Of a stretch of 64,000 bases of DNA, positions 19,769 through 32,593 are shown piece by piece. The stretch lies in the NCBI GenBank assembly GCA_033439795.1, contig JAUTDP010000004.1, positions 310,001 to 374,000 of the forward strand, given 5' to 3'. Position 1 is the first letter of the stretch. Each line of letters begins with the position of its first letter. The notes under the pieces were generated by a model, which worked only from the letters and a program-made list of their open reading frames with translations, was not told the origin of the DNA and ran no database searches. The position numbers were made by a program, and so were the translations under genes. This stretch comes from Sordaria brevicollis (lineage: Eukaryota > Ascomycota > Sordariomycetes > Sordariales > Sordariaceae).

Positions 19769-22700
19769 ATGGCGAGCACAGTTCGCCCTCGAGGGCAACA
19801 ACACGACCTGAAGGTTTCTGGAAAGCTTTCAAACGGCATCAAGCAAGACACTCAGGATGGTTTCGAGATTTCGTATGTCTACCTTTTTATCCGATGTGTC
19901 ATGATTACAACAGGCAACCCGCTAATGAGGCCGTAATCACAGACCTTTCACAACGCCTCTTGTGGCACTCCAGTTTTCCGCGGGAGCTCCTCTCCTCGTG
20001 CATCGCGCCTTCCTCGAACAACATTCTCTCCTTGCTCTTCTCTGCATTACAAACTCCGTTGCATCTCCCATCACCTCTCCAGTTTTGAGCCCCTCGCAAG
20101 GTCCCAGATCCTTGTCCAGGACCGCCTCCTACTTCTCTTCTCAGCAAATCAACTCTTCATCTAACCCATTGTCGCCTGGGGCTTCCGGATATGTCATCAA
20201 CTTCCCCGACATCTCACCCCAAGCCGGTCACGTTCTCGTGCAGTACCTCTACTCACCTGAGAAATACCACACACTGCGGTATACCGGATGGCCAGTGATA
20301 CCGGAACGCCAACTGACCGTCAGCCGCTTCCGAACGTCCGTGGAAGTCTATGGGGCCGCGAAGAAGTATGAGCTCCGTGGGTTGGAGCAACTGGCCAAGA
20401 AGGAGATGCTCGATCTGGGTGGGAGACTGGATGCTTTCACAGTCATTTCTGTCTTGGAACAACAACCGACTGACAGCGAAGACCAATGGTTGGACGAGTT
20501 CGTCAAAGGATGGGCAAGAAAGGCGTTTCAGGACCCTGGGAGGGTGTTGAGGGCTCAGCAGGAGGACGAGACACAGGGACAACAGGAAACCACACAGGGG
20601 ATGGCCTTGGCTAGGAAGTTCATGAGGGGCTTGTTGGAAGTCTACGAGGAGATGAATGCCAGCAAGAAGCATCAACAGGACATCGACGAGACAGCAGATG
20701 ACATTGCGACAGGCGTGACGACGCAAGTGGAGAGTCTCGGGCTCGAGGAGCCCCTGCCCCAGCCCGCCGAAGTCGAGATCACAAAGGAGACCTTCTCCAT
20801 CACCACTGAGACGAAACATGTCGACTTCAACGACACCTCGGCCGCCCCTGAAGCTCCTGTCCAACAGCACGAGCACACCATCTACCGACCAGACACCCCT
20901 CCTCCTCGATCCGAGTCTCCGAGACAAGAGCCAAACCAACAAGACGAAGTCAGGGAGCTCGAAGCGGACCAGTGGGTACCCCCGACCATGTCTCCTTCGT
21001 TGGAAGCCGCGCTCGGTTTGCAGCCAGCTGAATTCAACGAACTGCCTACCGACGGAGCTGTAGAACACTCTCCCAGATTCTCTCCCGATTTCTCCATTGA
21101 GAGGGATCCCAATCATGAACCGGACAGGCAGTCGATACTCGAGCCTGAGCCAGAGGTGGAGGAGCCGGCCATGATTCCTTTGGATGCAGTTGTCGATGAT
21201 GATGTTCCGGCGGAGAAGGTAGAGGCAGAGGAAGAGCTCAAGAAGGACACGCCAGTTGCACATGAGAAGAAAGAGGTGGAACATCACGAGCAGCCACACG
21301 TCGAGCACATTGAGCATACAGAGCTGGAGGTCGGACAGGAGAAGGAACCCGAGCGCAAAGAGTTGGAGCCGCAAACCGAACAGCGGAAGCCTGAAATCAA
21401 GGAGCCGGAACCGGAGGTCAAGGAGGAGGAAGCATTCAGCACACCCAACGAGACCATCAGCACTCCCATGGAAGGTATTGTCTACAGCTCTCCGCAAAAG
21501 GAGTTCGAACGTCCAGTCACACCCCAACCACGGGAAACCATTCAGACGCCACCCGAGGGCTTGAGAACTCCCCAAAACGGTCTCATCTCCGAGTCACACG
21601 GCGAAGACTCTCCTGCCTCCACCACCGCCAGCCCCAGCAGCCCCAGCAAGAACCGCAAGAAGAACCTCAAGAGGAAAGCCAAGCTGGCCGAGGCAAAGAA
21701 GCGAGCGTCAGCAACTCTTTCGCCCGTCATGTCTGTCGCCTCTTCGGACGCAACACCCTCCCAGATACCCGCCCGAGACATCATGTCACCCGAGCCTCTT
21801 TCGCTTGAGGCAGCCAAGGACAAACCTGCAAAAGGTATTTGGAACTGGACACCGTCTTATGAAGAAGGCAAGGATTGGAACAAGTCATTGACATTCTCAG
21901 CTTCAGAGGAAAACAAGGGGCAATCGGGCAGTACGGGAGTTCTGGCGGCACCTGTTGAGATCTTTTCCGGAGGAGTTCACTTGCCTGAGGTCGCAACGAA
22001 GAACACTGCGTTTGAAGACGAGCTTACACGAGAGTCCAATCAGGCACAACAGGGGCCTCACGATTCTGAGTCCCATAAGCCTCAGATCTCAGCGGCGGTC
22101 ATCGACGAGGCTAAACAGCCGGCGCTCAAGAACGTGCAGGAGCGACCGCAGACTCCCGTTCAAGCAGTGAGTGAGGGACAAACACCTGGGGAGCAGACCC
22201 CCATCGATGAGCTTACCACCAGCCCCAAGTCCCCCAAGAAGAAGCGCAAGACGAAGAAGAAGGTCGTCAAGCCTGCTGAAGAGTCCACAGCTCCGGTTCA
22301 GTCAGAGACAGCAACTCCCGCGGAGGAAACGCCAGCCGAAACACCCCAGGAAACACCGCAAGAGACGACTACTCCGGAAGTCACCTCACGCCCAGGACCC
22401 GCCAAGCCCTCGAAGAAGACCACCAGAGACCGCAAAGACTCCAAGCTCTCTCCTGAGCCTACCGGCATCCTTCCACCACCGACTTCCAGCCCTTCCAGCC
22501 CGGACATCCGCTCCTCTCTGCAGTCGCCACCACAGTCTCCGCCGCAACCCGCCTACAAGATCTTTTGGCCTTGGGGCTCCAGCAAGCAGGCAAATCAGCC
22601 CAAGGATGAGCCACTGAGTTTGGATCAGGCACTCGCTCCTGCTCCCAAATCTGAGCAGAAGCCTGAGCCTCAAACAAGCCCTGAGCCATTGGCGCTTGAG

Positions 22701-25562
22701 GGCCAATCGGATGCGCCCACGGAGCCCGCCAGCCCGCCCAAGAAGAAGAAGACCACCAAGAAGAAGAAGAGCAGTTCCAAGGTTTCTAGTGGTGGAGGCG
22801 CTCCTGTCGTGGAACCAGAGTCTGAAACCCAAGCTCAACCGCGGGAAAGTGAGGCTGCACCAGAGGCTGCCGCTGCCCAAGCGCGGCCCGAGGTTACACA
22901 GCAGGATGTGTCCAAGGATGACAGGGACAACACCGAGGACGTGGCCCAAGTCGCCCAACCGGCACGGGATGAGGTACAACCTGAGGCCCAGCCAGTGGTT
23001 GAGGACCACGCTGTTCAACCGACGTCTGAGGAACAACAACCTGAAACGAAGGACATCTCGTCTGAGGCCCAATCGGACCAAACGCCAACCATCCAGGAGC
23101 CAACTCTTGATGCCGAGCCACCCGTCGAGCTCCAGACACACATCATCAGCCCTAACGGTACCATCATCGACACTCTTCCCACCATCCCAGAAGATATCAC
23201 CCCATCAGCTTCGACCACCAACCTGGCCAACCCAAGCCTGACGGCCTCCGTGACAGATACCCTTTCCAACTCGGTTGCGGTTACGGCAGTGGAGTACCAG
23301 AACTCTACGGCCACGCTACCGCTAGTGGGTGCCGTGGCTGCGGTTGGAGGACTTCATGAGCTCTCTGCTGACAGACCGGTTGAGCACGACGTCGGTGAGA
23401 CCCCGGGAGCAGAGAGTGAAGTGTTCTCGACACCTACACAGGAGGTTCCCGGCGAGATCATTGTGTTGTCGGGAGAGGTTGAGCTTGTCGGCGAGGAACC
23501 CGAGACTCCAGGAGGAGGTGCACCGCTTGTTGATGCCCACGATTTGGTGTCCAGGCCGGTTGAGCCCATCTCCGAGCCGACCCCGGCTGCGGAGTCCCAG
23601 TCCAAGCCAACCAAGATCCCTCTCCCCACGACCAAGGCCGATGACAAACCGGCTGGCCAAGAGACTCCCACTGAAGGCAGCTCTGGTTGGGGATCGTGGC
23701 TTGGTGTGCGGAAGAACAAGAAGAAGGCTGTTGAGAAGGACAAGTCTTCCGACAAGGACAAGAGCAAGAAGGATGATGCAAAGAAGCTGACTACCAAGGC
23801 CAGCAAGGCTAGCATCAGGGGCCTCTCCAAGTCGGGTCCTAGTACAGAGCAGCTTCCCCAGACTAACCCCGTCCAACCCAAGTCCGAGTCCAAGACACAG
23901 CTTCCCTCGATTGAACCGACCGCCGAGTCCCAGTCCTCCGCCGCCGCCGCCGAACACGATCAACAGACCCAGCGAGCCCTCAACTCTGTCAAGTCCGATC
24001 CAGAACTTCGACCCTCCACTTCCTCGTCTACCAACACCAACGACGCCGCCATCCAGGCCTTGAGCCAGAGCCAGACCAGCACTGGCAAGTCTAGTGGCTG
24101 GGGGTTCCCGCTTGGCAAGAAGAGGAGGAACACAAGTGCCTCTCACGGACCTGCCCCGCCGGTAGTCGCTGCGGCCTCATCAGCTGCGGCTGCAGTACCC
24201 AGGGCAATCCCCGAAGCAGTGAAGTCAGCTGTTGGCGGAACGGAGGCTGCGGGTAGTCATGGAAGCGGTAGTGGCAGTGGAAGCTGGAGCGCAGCTAGCT
24301 GGTTGTTTCCAGGGACGGGAGGAAAGGATGGAAAGGACGGCAAGGAGACACATGGTCATGGTGATGGTTCCGGGAAGGGGAGTGATGGCGCTGGGGATGG
24401 CGTTGGGAAGGTGAACGGTGATGGTGGACATGACGTCAAGGGTGTCGAGCAGGAGGAGCAAGGCAAGTCGGCTGAGCAGGACAAGGTCGAGGTTGGATCA
24501 AAGGATGAGGAAGGCAAGGACGATGCGAAGGACACCACTACCGAGAGCGTCAAGGAAGCCATCGCCAGCGAAGCTTCCGCCATTGCCGCAGCCGCTGATG
24601 AAACCGTGAAGAAGGCCTTGGAGGCAGTCAGTTTGGTCGCCAATAATACCAAGCAACCGGTCAACACCGCCGAGACTACCGAGTCCACCTCCGCCGAAGA
24701 AACCTCCGAACAACAACCGCCCGCCATCCCACCTAAGCGCCGCACCCTCAGCTCACGCACGCCCTCGACTGCCTCCGTCAACCGCCAGTCTGCCGCAACC
24801 AAACCCACCGTACCATCTACTACTAATACCACCACTACCACTACCACCTCCTCCAAGATTCCAGGTGAAGGCCAGCAGCAGTTTTTTCTTGCCGACGAAC
24901 AGCAGCTTGGTAGTAGTAACACACAAGTACAGACCCCATCCGCGGCTATCGAGAGTCTTGGAGATGGGAGTAGTGGGAGTGGGAGTAATCCCTATACCAA
25001 CGTCTCTACCTCTGTCGAACAAAACACCGAGAATGCCAAAGTCGCCGATGTTGCTTCCGCTATCACCACGAACAACACCCAGGACGCCACGGACGCCACG
25101 GACGCCAAAGTCACCAATGTTCCCGCTGTCGCCGCGGTCCCCGTTGCTGCCGATGCAGGTGCAGATGGGGCAAATGGGGCAAATGGGACTGGGTCAAAAG
25201 GGACTGGGTCAAAAGGGAAAAGTCAAAAGGATGTTTCGGTTGCAGGTTTTAAGGAAGTTCAGGGAGAAACTCAGGAACCGGCGCAGCATGCTCAGACGAC
25301 TGGCAAAGGACTCTGGTCGGGTACCTCTGGTGGAAAGGACGCAAGCTCAGGTGCAGGGGCAGGGGCAGGGGCAAGTGGAGGGAAGGGAACTGATGGGAAG
25401 GGGGACGGAGGGAAGGACGGAGGGAAGGACGGAGGAAAGGACGGAGGGAAGACAGATGGAGGAGGGAAGACGGACCCAAAGCCAAAGACCAAGACTCGAA
25501 GCGATTCGTGGAGTCTTTGGGGGATGTCGGGGCGGGGAAAGAGGAGTAGTGTGAGTAATTAA
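19769..25562 (+). CDS. Very large BTB-like protein with disordered tail and tryptophan motifs
   Basis: Exon 19769-19872 and exon 19943-25562 flank a 70-nt intron (donor GTATGT, branch GCTAATG, acceptor CACAG), giving 1907 residues. Residues about 35-200 resemble fungal BTB/POZ proteins: SPFTTPLVALQFSAGAPLLVH, then INFPDISPQAGHVLVQYLYS, then VYGAAKKYELRGLEQLAKKE. BTB folds usually mediate dimerisation or Cul3 binding. The rest is Glu/Pro/Thr/Ser-rich and predicted disordered. It has three Lys/Arg clusters that could be nuclear signals (about 600, 800 and 970, for example KKKRKTKKK). At least seven short Trp motifs lie at about 667, 909, 1284, 1420, 1482, 1825 and 1890, such as GWGSWLG and FWPWGSS. 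A Gly/Lys/Asp repeat tail ends in RGKRSSVSN. The start context is CGATATGGCG. Function is unknown. Confidence 0.85.
25400..25452 (+). repeat. Tandem 12-base repeat coding for (DGGK)n
   Basis: About four copies of GGACGGAGGGAA encode Asp-Gly-Gly-Lys repeats near the C-terminus of the BTB-like protein. Nearby, short tandem arrays at 25076-25107 (GACGCCACG units), 25190-25217 (GGGACTGGGTCAAAA units) and 25352-25375 (GGGGCA units) show that the 3' end of the gene is expanding by slippage in several places. Confidence 0.85.
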
Positions 25563-28500
25563 GTTTCTTGGGGTGGTCGTCTCAGGGTGGAGAGGAGTTT
25601 GTTGTAGGGTTGAGCATGGGAACGACAAAGGTTGAGGGGGTAAGGAGAGAGAGTTGATGATGATTGTATCACTTGATTTCTGTTTGGGATGGATGTATGG
25701 GACTTGGTTGCAGCGATGGATTGGATTTTGGACTTTGCGATATTTGTTTCTTTTGTCGCGTTGGCGGCTTTTTTGCTTTTGGGATACTTGTTTCCTTTTG
25801 GTTATTTTCTTTGACCAGCGAGTACTTGCGGTCGGGTTTTGTGCTTTTCGTCTTGTTTGCTTGGGTTATTAGTTGTCAGTTACAGATGCACATTGGAGTT
25901 ATGAGTTATGCCATTTCATTTCCAGTCCATTCACAATGCAATTCAGGTAGCATATGGGAGTACACATAGTTGAACTTGAATCAGGTCTTCCTCGACATGC
26001 CCGAAAAGTCTATGACATAGTGAGATGCTCAGGAACCTGTCATATGTCAATAAATTGTAGTTTTCAAAGGAATGATACTCTTCTACTGAGTGCCGTATTG
26101 ACAACTTCAGTCACTGCTACTTCGATCCCATAAGTCGTAACATGGAATAACCTTTGGTGTCTTCCGCCTAATGTATCGTGCTTTCCTCTTTCGTCCTGGT
26201 ATTCAATATGTATTTGTATCCGAATGTTTCTATTATCTCTCACTTCAACTACAGTCATTAGCACCACGATCGAGACCCTCATCATCTGCTGCTCGTCCCC
26301 AGCTTTCCAACCTCCAGATCGATCGTTGCCACTCCCCAGTTCGGCGCTCCTGCGAAATATACAAGGATGCTCAATGCACTTAAACAAGACAGATACAGAT
26401 AGAACACTAGGAAACCGAGGCACATTAGTTACGACAAAGTGGAAATGACCCAAACTCAACAAGTTTTATCTATGCGTGTTCAACCAGATGAGCTTAACAA
26501 CATCGAATGGCGAAATAACTTGCCTCTCGGCACAAACATGTCGCCCACCAAGCAGTTCTGCTAGTTCATTCTCTACCCCTTTATTTCCATATTTCTATCA
26601 GCGAGAAGCGAAAAAAACAATTTGCGACATTAATATTGATGAAGAGATTTGACACGAGGGATTTGCTCACGGGATGGTAGCCTTTGAGTCGCTGATATAA
26701 GAGGGTTTGAGCGAGGTTGACGTTGAGTGCCCTTGCAGAGTGTAGACAAAACGTGGTGTTCGGACGATAGCCGGTGCGGGATGTTGTACGCTGCGGAAAC
26801 TGTTGTTGTAGGCTTATTTTAGGCTGCAAAACGGTTATTGCACGCTGCGGTATCAGTTATTGCACGCTTGCTTATAGCGCATTTACAGCACATTTCGCTA
26901 TCACTTCCAGGGTCCATCCATGCTTTCCATCTTGGGTATCTTCAACAGCGCTGAAAAGGAAGGGGACTTGGGAAGCACAGACCAACACCAACAAGTGAGA
27001 ACCTTTATGGTTCGTGAGAGACAACAGCTGGAAAGAACAGAGGCAGTAGTCTTCGAATATTAGGACAAAAATGAGTCACTGGTATTAGAGAATGCCAGTG
27101 AGTTCGACTTTGGCTGCCGTTGAGATGGAAGAGCGGCAACCGCGACACGCGATCGATGTGCGACTGCGATGGTTAATAGCATCCGGCGCATACCGCGCTT
27201 CCCATGTACAAATCCACTACGTACCATCGCCGGTGTAAGCGACGGCTCCACCCACTGTTATCTGCCTTGGAAAACTTGCCAAAAATAAAAACTTCATCGA
27301 TTCAGACTCGGTTCTGTGGTTCCTGGTTCTTGGGAATAATTCATTTCAGCCTTTGATCTTTTATCAAGGGTCTGTGGCAACGACCCCGGTGTCACGACAA
27401 CGGAACAAAAGATCCGGACATACCCATCTGCGGACCCCGACTGACCGGATCCGAACCGGGGTTCCGCCATCGCCAAGCACGGGACTCCCGATCCGTGAGG
27501 AGATCCGATCTTAAGATACGACAGCGGCACACGGATCGGACATTTCCCGGGAAGCCCATGATCAATTCCCGGAAACTCATCTTTCCGACAAATTCGATGA
27601 CCAGTATATGGGATTCACAATTTCAACATTACGGCTGAAAGATCAAGTAACAAATTCACACTTGGGAAAGGCAAGTGGCAAAAGGAATGTTGAAGAATAT
27701 CTCAAAATTAAATCCCAACACCAAAACCGCAGTTACTACCAATACCTGTAGAGTACAATACATATTCATATCCAAATAAATAAATCGCCTCAATTACAAA
27801 CTTCAGTCCAAGCCACCCATTGGAATCCAAAAACACCACCAAAGTAAATCCATTCCACTCGCCCTATCTCGCCGTACCCAGCCAAAATCCTGTCGCGCGG
27901 GCCAAAGAAGAAAATAAACAAAACTCAACCATCCAAGATGCAAAAAAAGCAGGGTATATCAGCCACCCATCCAAACCCCCCCAAAACCTCACCCACACAT
28001 AAACAAATACAGAACAAGAAAACATGAAGAGGACCAAAAAAATACAGTAGTACAGAAAAAGAAGAAAGTTATCCATGGCAACACAAGTCCCAGTGTAAGT
28101 TTGTCGCACCCCATCGCCAGAACACAACATCCATCTCTGTGAACCTTGTACCCAAGTTTCAGCAGACACCGTGACCGTCACCGTCCATCTCGGAGCCGAT
28201 TCGATTCCCATTGCACACATCTAGGTATACACACTAGTGACCTAGGTGTGTACCAGGTAAAAGCTGTCAAACACGGCACCACCGACCGACCGATTTGTGC
28301 AAGTGTAAACAAACGCGCATCGCCGTTTATCGCCGTGTTGGGCCAAAGCGCGGGTAGTTGAAGCGATCGAAGCCAAACGATGCGAGTGCCCCCCCTTTGG
28401 AGTTTTGACAGCCCCGAGGCGTAATGCATTGTATTTTGATGCTACAATGCACGACGTTTCCGCCCACGTCCACGCCCACGCCCAGCTGCACAATTGACTT

Positions 28501-29400
28501 GCTTGCTGTGCTTGCTTTGCCTACCTACCCGTGCGCCTCGCAGTAGTGCTGCTGCTGCTCGATAGCCGGCAGCAAGCAGGAAAGGCAGATTGCACTGCAC
28601 TGAATGCAACGCGACGGGCAATTTGACCATGAGCATGAGTATGCCATGTCATGCATGTCACACACCCAACCCATGGGGACATGGGACAAGGGACATGGGG
28701 ATATGGTTCGCACACCACACACCACCTGCGAGATGGCGATGGAATGAATGGCGACCTTGGCTTGATGCTGGAATGCCGAAATCCAAGACATGGTACTGTA
28801 GTTTGACCTTTGGTGTTGTGTTCGGGTAGATAAGCGACCTGCTGGATAAGGATACCAATACGACCCCAACAATATTGTTGAAGTCTTGTTCCCATCCATC
28901 ATCTGCATTCCTTGATATCACCGTCAAAAAAGCCAGTGTGAACGCGCCAAGGTAGGATTCAAAAAATGTCCTCGGGATACCCCCCGAGATGCCTTGGCCT
29001 CCGAAAAGGGTGAGTCGAGTCGCACCGTGATTGGCCCAAGCCACCAACCAGCTGATCATTGCCCACTCCACTCCCGGAGTGCCGTATGTGAGAGGAGAAG
29101 GACACTCCGCAACGTTGAGGCAGCCAACTTTGCTGTTGCTGATAGATGGCAAAATGTGAATATCGAACACAAGATCGCCCCTCGCAGGTTTCGTTGTCGA
29201 TGTGGTATTTGATATCAGGATTTCAATGTCATTTTGAAAGGTGCGCGATGATGGAGGTTGCTTCGTATCACTTCCTCATTGCAACCCCACCGTGGAAATG
29301 ACTCACGGCACGATCGCGTGCAAAATGCCCAGAGATGCCTTTTGCAAACTTGGCTCTCTGATCGCTAGGCAGAAAGGGTTATCACAATCGGATTGCCGGT
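25563..29400. other. Intergenic between the BTB gene and acon-3
   Basis: The first 400 bases are T-rich 3'-UTR of the BTB gene; the hydrophobic frames in them are artefacts of T-rich sequence. The AC-rich and A-rich stretch at about 27700-28080 and the 29200-29400 flank may be the acon-3 3' region, since the two genes converge. A degenerate short tandem repeat lies at 26782-26875. I support no gene here. Confidence 0.45.
26782..26875 (+). repeat. Degenerate tandem repeat
   Basis: Three related units share the core TTGYACGCTGCGG or GTTATTGCACGC: GTTGTACGCTGCGG, GTTATTGCACGCTGCGG and GTTATTGCACGCTTGC. The spacing is irregular, about 50 and then 22 bases. Function unknown. Confidence 0.5.
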
Positions 29401-31818
29401 TTAGGCGCGGTGTACGTCTCCATAGGCTCCGCCACCATAGACCTGGCCGTGCTGATGGCTGGCTTGCGCGGCAGCATAGCTATCCGTCACACCATAGCTC
29501 GAGTCCCATGTGCGCGGCGCTTGTGATACCGACACCCCGGATTGTACATAGTTGCCCTGAGGATGATGTGTATGGGGGCTATGCTGTGTTGAACTCGTCA
29601 TACCATATGGCGATGCAAGGCTCTGCGCCGATCCTCGGTTGTCGTACACGCCAGAGAGGGTCGAGATCCGGAGGCCAGGCACCGACATGGGCGAGCTGGT
29701 CTTGAGTGATGGCGACATGGTCCTGCCCGAAGTACCATATGGTGTCCATGAGGAGGCGCCACCAAGAGGCCTTGGACTTGCTAGTGAGTTGGCGAGGTGG
29801 TGACTTCCACCCATATACCCAGTCGAGGACTGGTCGGCTGAAGAAACCGAGCTCGGCGTGGGTGGCAGGCCATACAAAGGACCACTTGGCGATGGAGCGG
29901 GCGGAATGCTGAGTGCCGACGGGGTGGTGCTGTACTTGGAGATGATCTTCTTCAACGCCTGATCCAAGATCTTCCAAGCAAACACCTTGATATCCTTCTC
30001 GATGTTCCTAGGCTTGGGGTTGCCGAACTGCATAATCACCTTGAAGAACTCCTCGCTATCCGGCTTCTGTTTGCTGACTGTCAACGGGCGGAATCCTTCG
30101 AGGTTCCTTCGGATTCTGTTCCTCTCCTCGACTGAAAACCGATTCGGAGCAGCGACCAGCTGCTCAAGCAGATGGATGGTGTCCACCGATGTGACATAGC
30201 ACTCCTGCTTCTCAGCCCACCAGATGCAGCTGATGCAAATGGCGCCCGTAGGCCTCTCCGACACATTGACTGGCTGGAAACTGGTGGTGAGGACCGCTCC
30301 GTGCTGCTCCTTCTTGAACATGACGATCCTTCGCTTGTTTTCAAACTCTTCCTGGGTCCAGTTTTCTGCCATTGAATTGAGGTCGCCGATGATATTAAGC
30401 GTAGCCTTGTTCTGATACATGGGATATCCATATCCGTTGCCGCCGCCGCCCCCAGGTCCACCAGAGCCGCCCTGCTGAGGAATCGTACTGGTTCTTGTGA
30501 GGGTTGGTGCATTTGGCGAAGAGCTGATACCCGATAAGCTGGTCCGTGTCAGTCCCGTGTGCGAGTGAGGGATGGTTGTTGCCGGGCTTCGTATCGATTC
30601 CATAGGTCCGCCAAAGCCCCATCCCGTACCATGAGGTGAACGCAAGACCGGCCCTGTACGGGGATACTGCTCAGAGAAGGACGTGCTTCGGTAAGCTCCA
30701 AGCATGCTGTTGGTGCTCTGGGCATAGGTTTGTCCTTGTACAGCATTAGCCGGAGAAACGCCAGGTGGAAATCCGTAGGTAGTTGTGGCCGAGTCGCCTT
30801 CCATCCCATGGTGTGTTGTTGGGCTGACGGCATCGGTTCGGAGATGCAAGCCGTGCGATGGTGGGCTTGCTCGGTGGGCGGGTGACCGCGTTTTGGGGCT
30901 ACCCAGGTCAGGCGGGCTACCGGCACCAGAACCTCCAATACTACCAACTCCTCCACTCTGACCATCGTTGTACGAGAAGATACCGGCATTTGGCACTCGT
31001 GCAATTTCACTGCCGTTTGCGCTTTCGACCAGCAATGAGAGAGGCACGTTGCTAAGCGATGGGCATCCTGTTGCCAAGAACTCAGGGGCGTCGGCCGTGA
31101 CGATATAAATGCAGGCGCCGTTGGCATCTGGAGATCCTCGTTGGACTTGCGCTGGGCATCTTTGAGAACCGAAGCTGATGGAAACATATGGTGTTGTTGC
31201 TGCCATGGTCCCGGAAAGGATATCGTATTGACTAGACACTCTTAGGGTGACCTTTGTCCCGTATGTTCCAGTGCCAGGATGGCAGGAAAGAACTGTGATG
31301 TTTGAGCCCGTCTGGGGGAGATACTGGCCAGTCACGGCATTGTTGGCCGCAAAGGCGAGCTGGTTCATGGAAGCGGCATTTTCGGTCTGTTGTGATGCGA
31401 ACGGCTGCGATGCGTAGGGTGGGTAAGTTGACTCTGCATACCCTAAAGGCAAACGTAGCCGCGTTAGCACTTGTTGTCCAATTTATAGGCAGTAACGAGA
31501 AGGTTAGGCACACACCTTGCAGGTGAGTCTTGTAGGCAGCCATGGGCAGGAGACCATTCGGGGAGTTCCCGTCGAGGTCTCCACCAGTACGTGCTGCTTC
31601 TTCCTCTAACCGAATCGTCAGTGTCTCCGGAGAGTCGATTTGCTCGTCGACTATTATGGTCCGTTGTTGGTGATAGCCGGGCTGTGTCAAGGTGAGAACA
31701 TGTGTTAGCCTTGAGTCTCAGGTTGACGGTGGCGGGGGGCTACCGGGTAAGTATTGACTCAAGGCTGACTTACCTCGTACACCTTGTAGACAGGCTGCTG
31801 GAACTTGAGGGCCGACAT
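29401..31818 (-). CDS. acon-3: Conidiation regulator ACON-3 / MedA
   Basis: Three exons, 31774-31818, 31516-31681 and 29401-31442, give 750 residues. The introns have donors GTAAGT and GTGTGT and acceptors ACACAG and TTTAG, with a GCTAAC branch in the second. It is the orthologue of Aspergillus medA and Neurospora acon-3, nuclear proteins needed for timing of asexual spore development. An N-terminal region (about 118-230, SNITVLSCHPGTGTYGTKVT) looks like a beta-sandwich. A Ser/Pro/Gly linker follows. The signature core at about 417-575 includes ENWTQEEFENKRRIVMFKKE, ICISCIWWAEKQECYVTS, FSVEERNRIRRNLEGFRPLT and KPRNIEKDIKVFAWKIL. The tail is Ser/Gly/Pro/Tyr-rich. The start codon is in TTTGAATGTCGG. 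The very long gene-free DNA upstream fits the long 5' leader known for medA genes. Confidence 0.93.
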
Positions 31819-32572
31819 TCAAACTGATTTGAGATGACTGTAGATTGTGATGGGTGGTTTTCGCGGGGTTCGCGTGGAGATGTGATGACTTTGTGATAGA
31901 TGCTGGCAGTGGAGACGATTAGCACAGGTGTTGGGGCCCGAATGAGAGGGAACGGAATGACTGTAATAAAAGGAGACTGAGATGGACGTACACAAAAGTC
32001 ACTAACACTCTATTTGTTGGTTGTTGGACTGGCGGAAGATGAGCCGTGACCGTCGGATGCGCTACCTTGGTAGACTTGATCCTTGATGCTTGGAAGTGAG
32101 ATTTGATTTGATGCAGCTATCCCGAACCTGTTCGCATGGTTGGAGTGTCAGAGTACTTGCAATCAGATGCGGTGGGTCTCGTGCGAGCAGTTCGACGGTT
32201 GGCGGCAAGAAAGAGGAGAACACAAGAAAGCCAGTGAATAATGGGATTCAAGACAGCGACGAGACACTTGGTTTCTCAAGGGTTTAAGAAGCTTTGCTTG
32301 TCTTTGAGGGATCGGGCTGTTGTGGTATGTGCAGACTGACGATGGAAAGGGATAAGGGGAACGGACCACCAAGACCATTCATTGCTCGGGAAGGTTGGAG
32401 AATGGAAAGTAAGGGCCAGAATATGGATGTAGGAATGAAGGATGTCTGAGATCTAAGAAGGTAAATCTGACGGCAAGTCGCGCATCACCCGTCCGGCTCG
32501 TCTCCACTCCGTAGGTCCTGGCTGTAGAGGGTACCTTGTCCCTGTTTGTGGCTATGAGTGGATATCTTGGGA

Positions 32573-32593
32573 ATCTCTCTCTCTCTCTCTCTC
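32573..32593. repeat. (TC)n microsatellite
   Basis: About ten TC units within the acon-3 upstream region. A second CT tract lies at about 36262-36288. Both are pyrimidine-rich on the + strand, opposite to acon-3. Confidence 0.9.

Noticed and set aside
20253..21575. 440-codon - strand frame
   Set aside because: Antisense shadow of the BTB-like protein, whose composition leaves few stops on the opposite strand.
25654..25969. Hydrophobic Phe/Leu/Cys-rich small frames
   Set aside because: They arise from T-rich 3'-UTR sequence just after the BTB gene.
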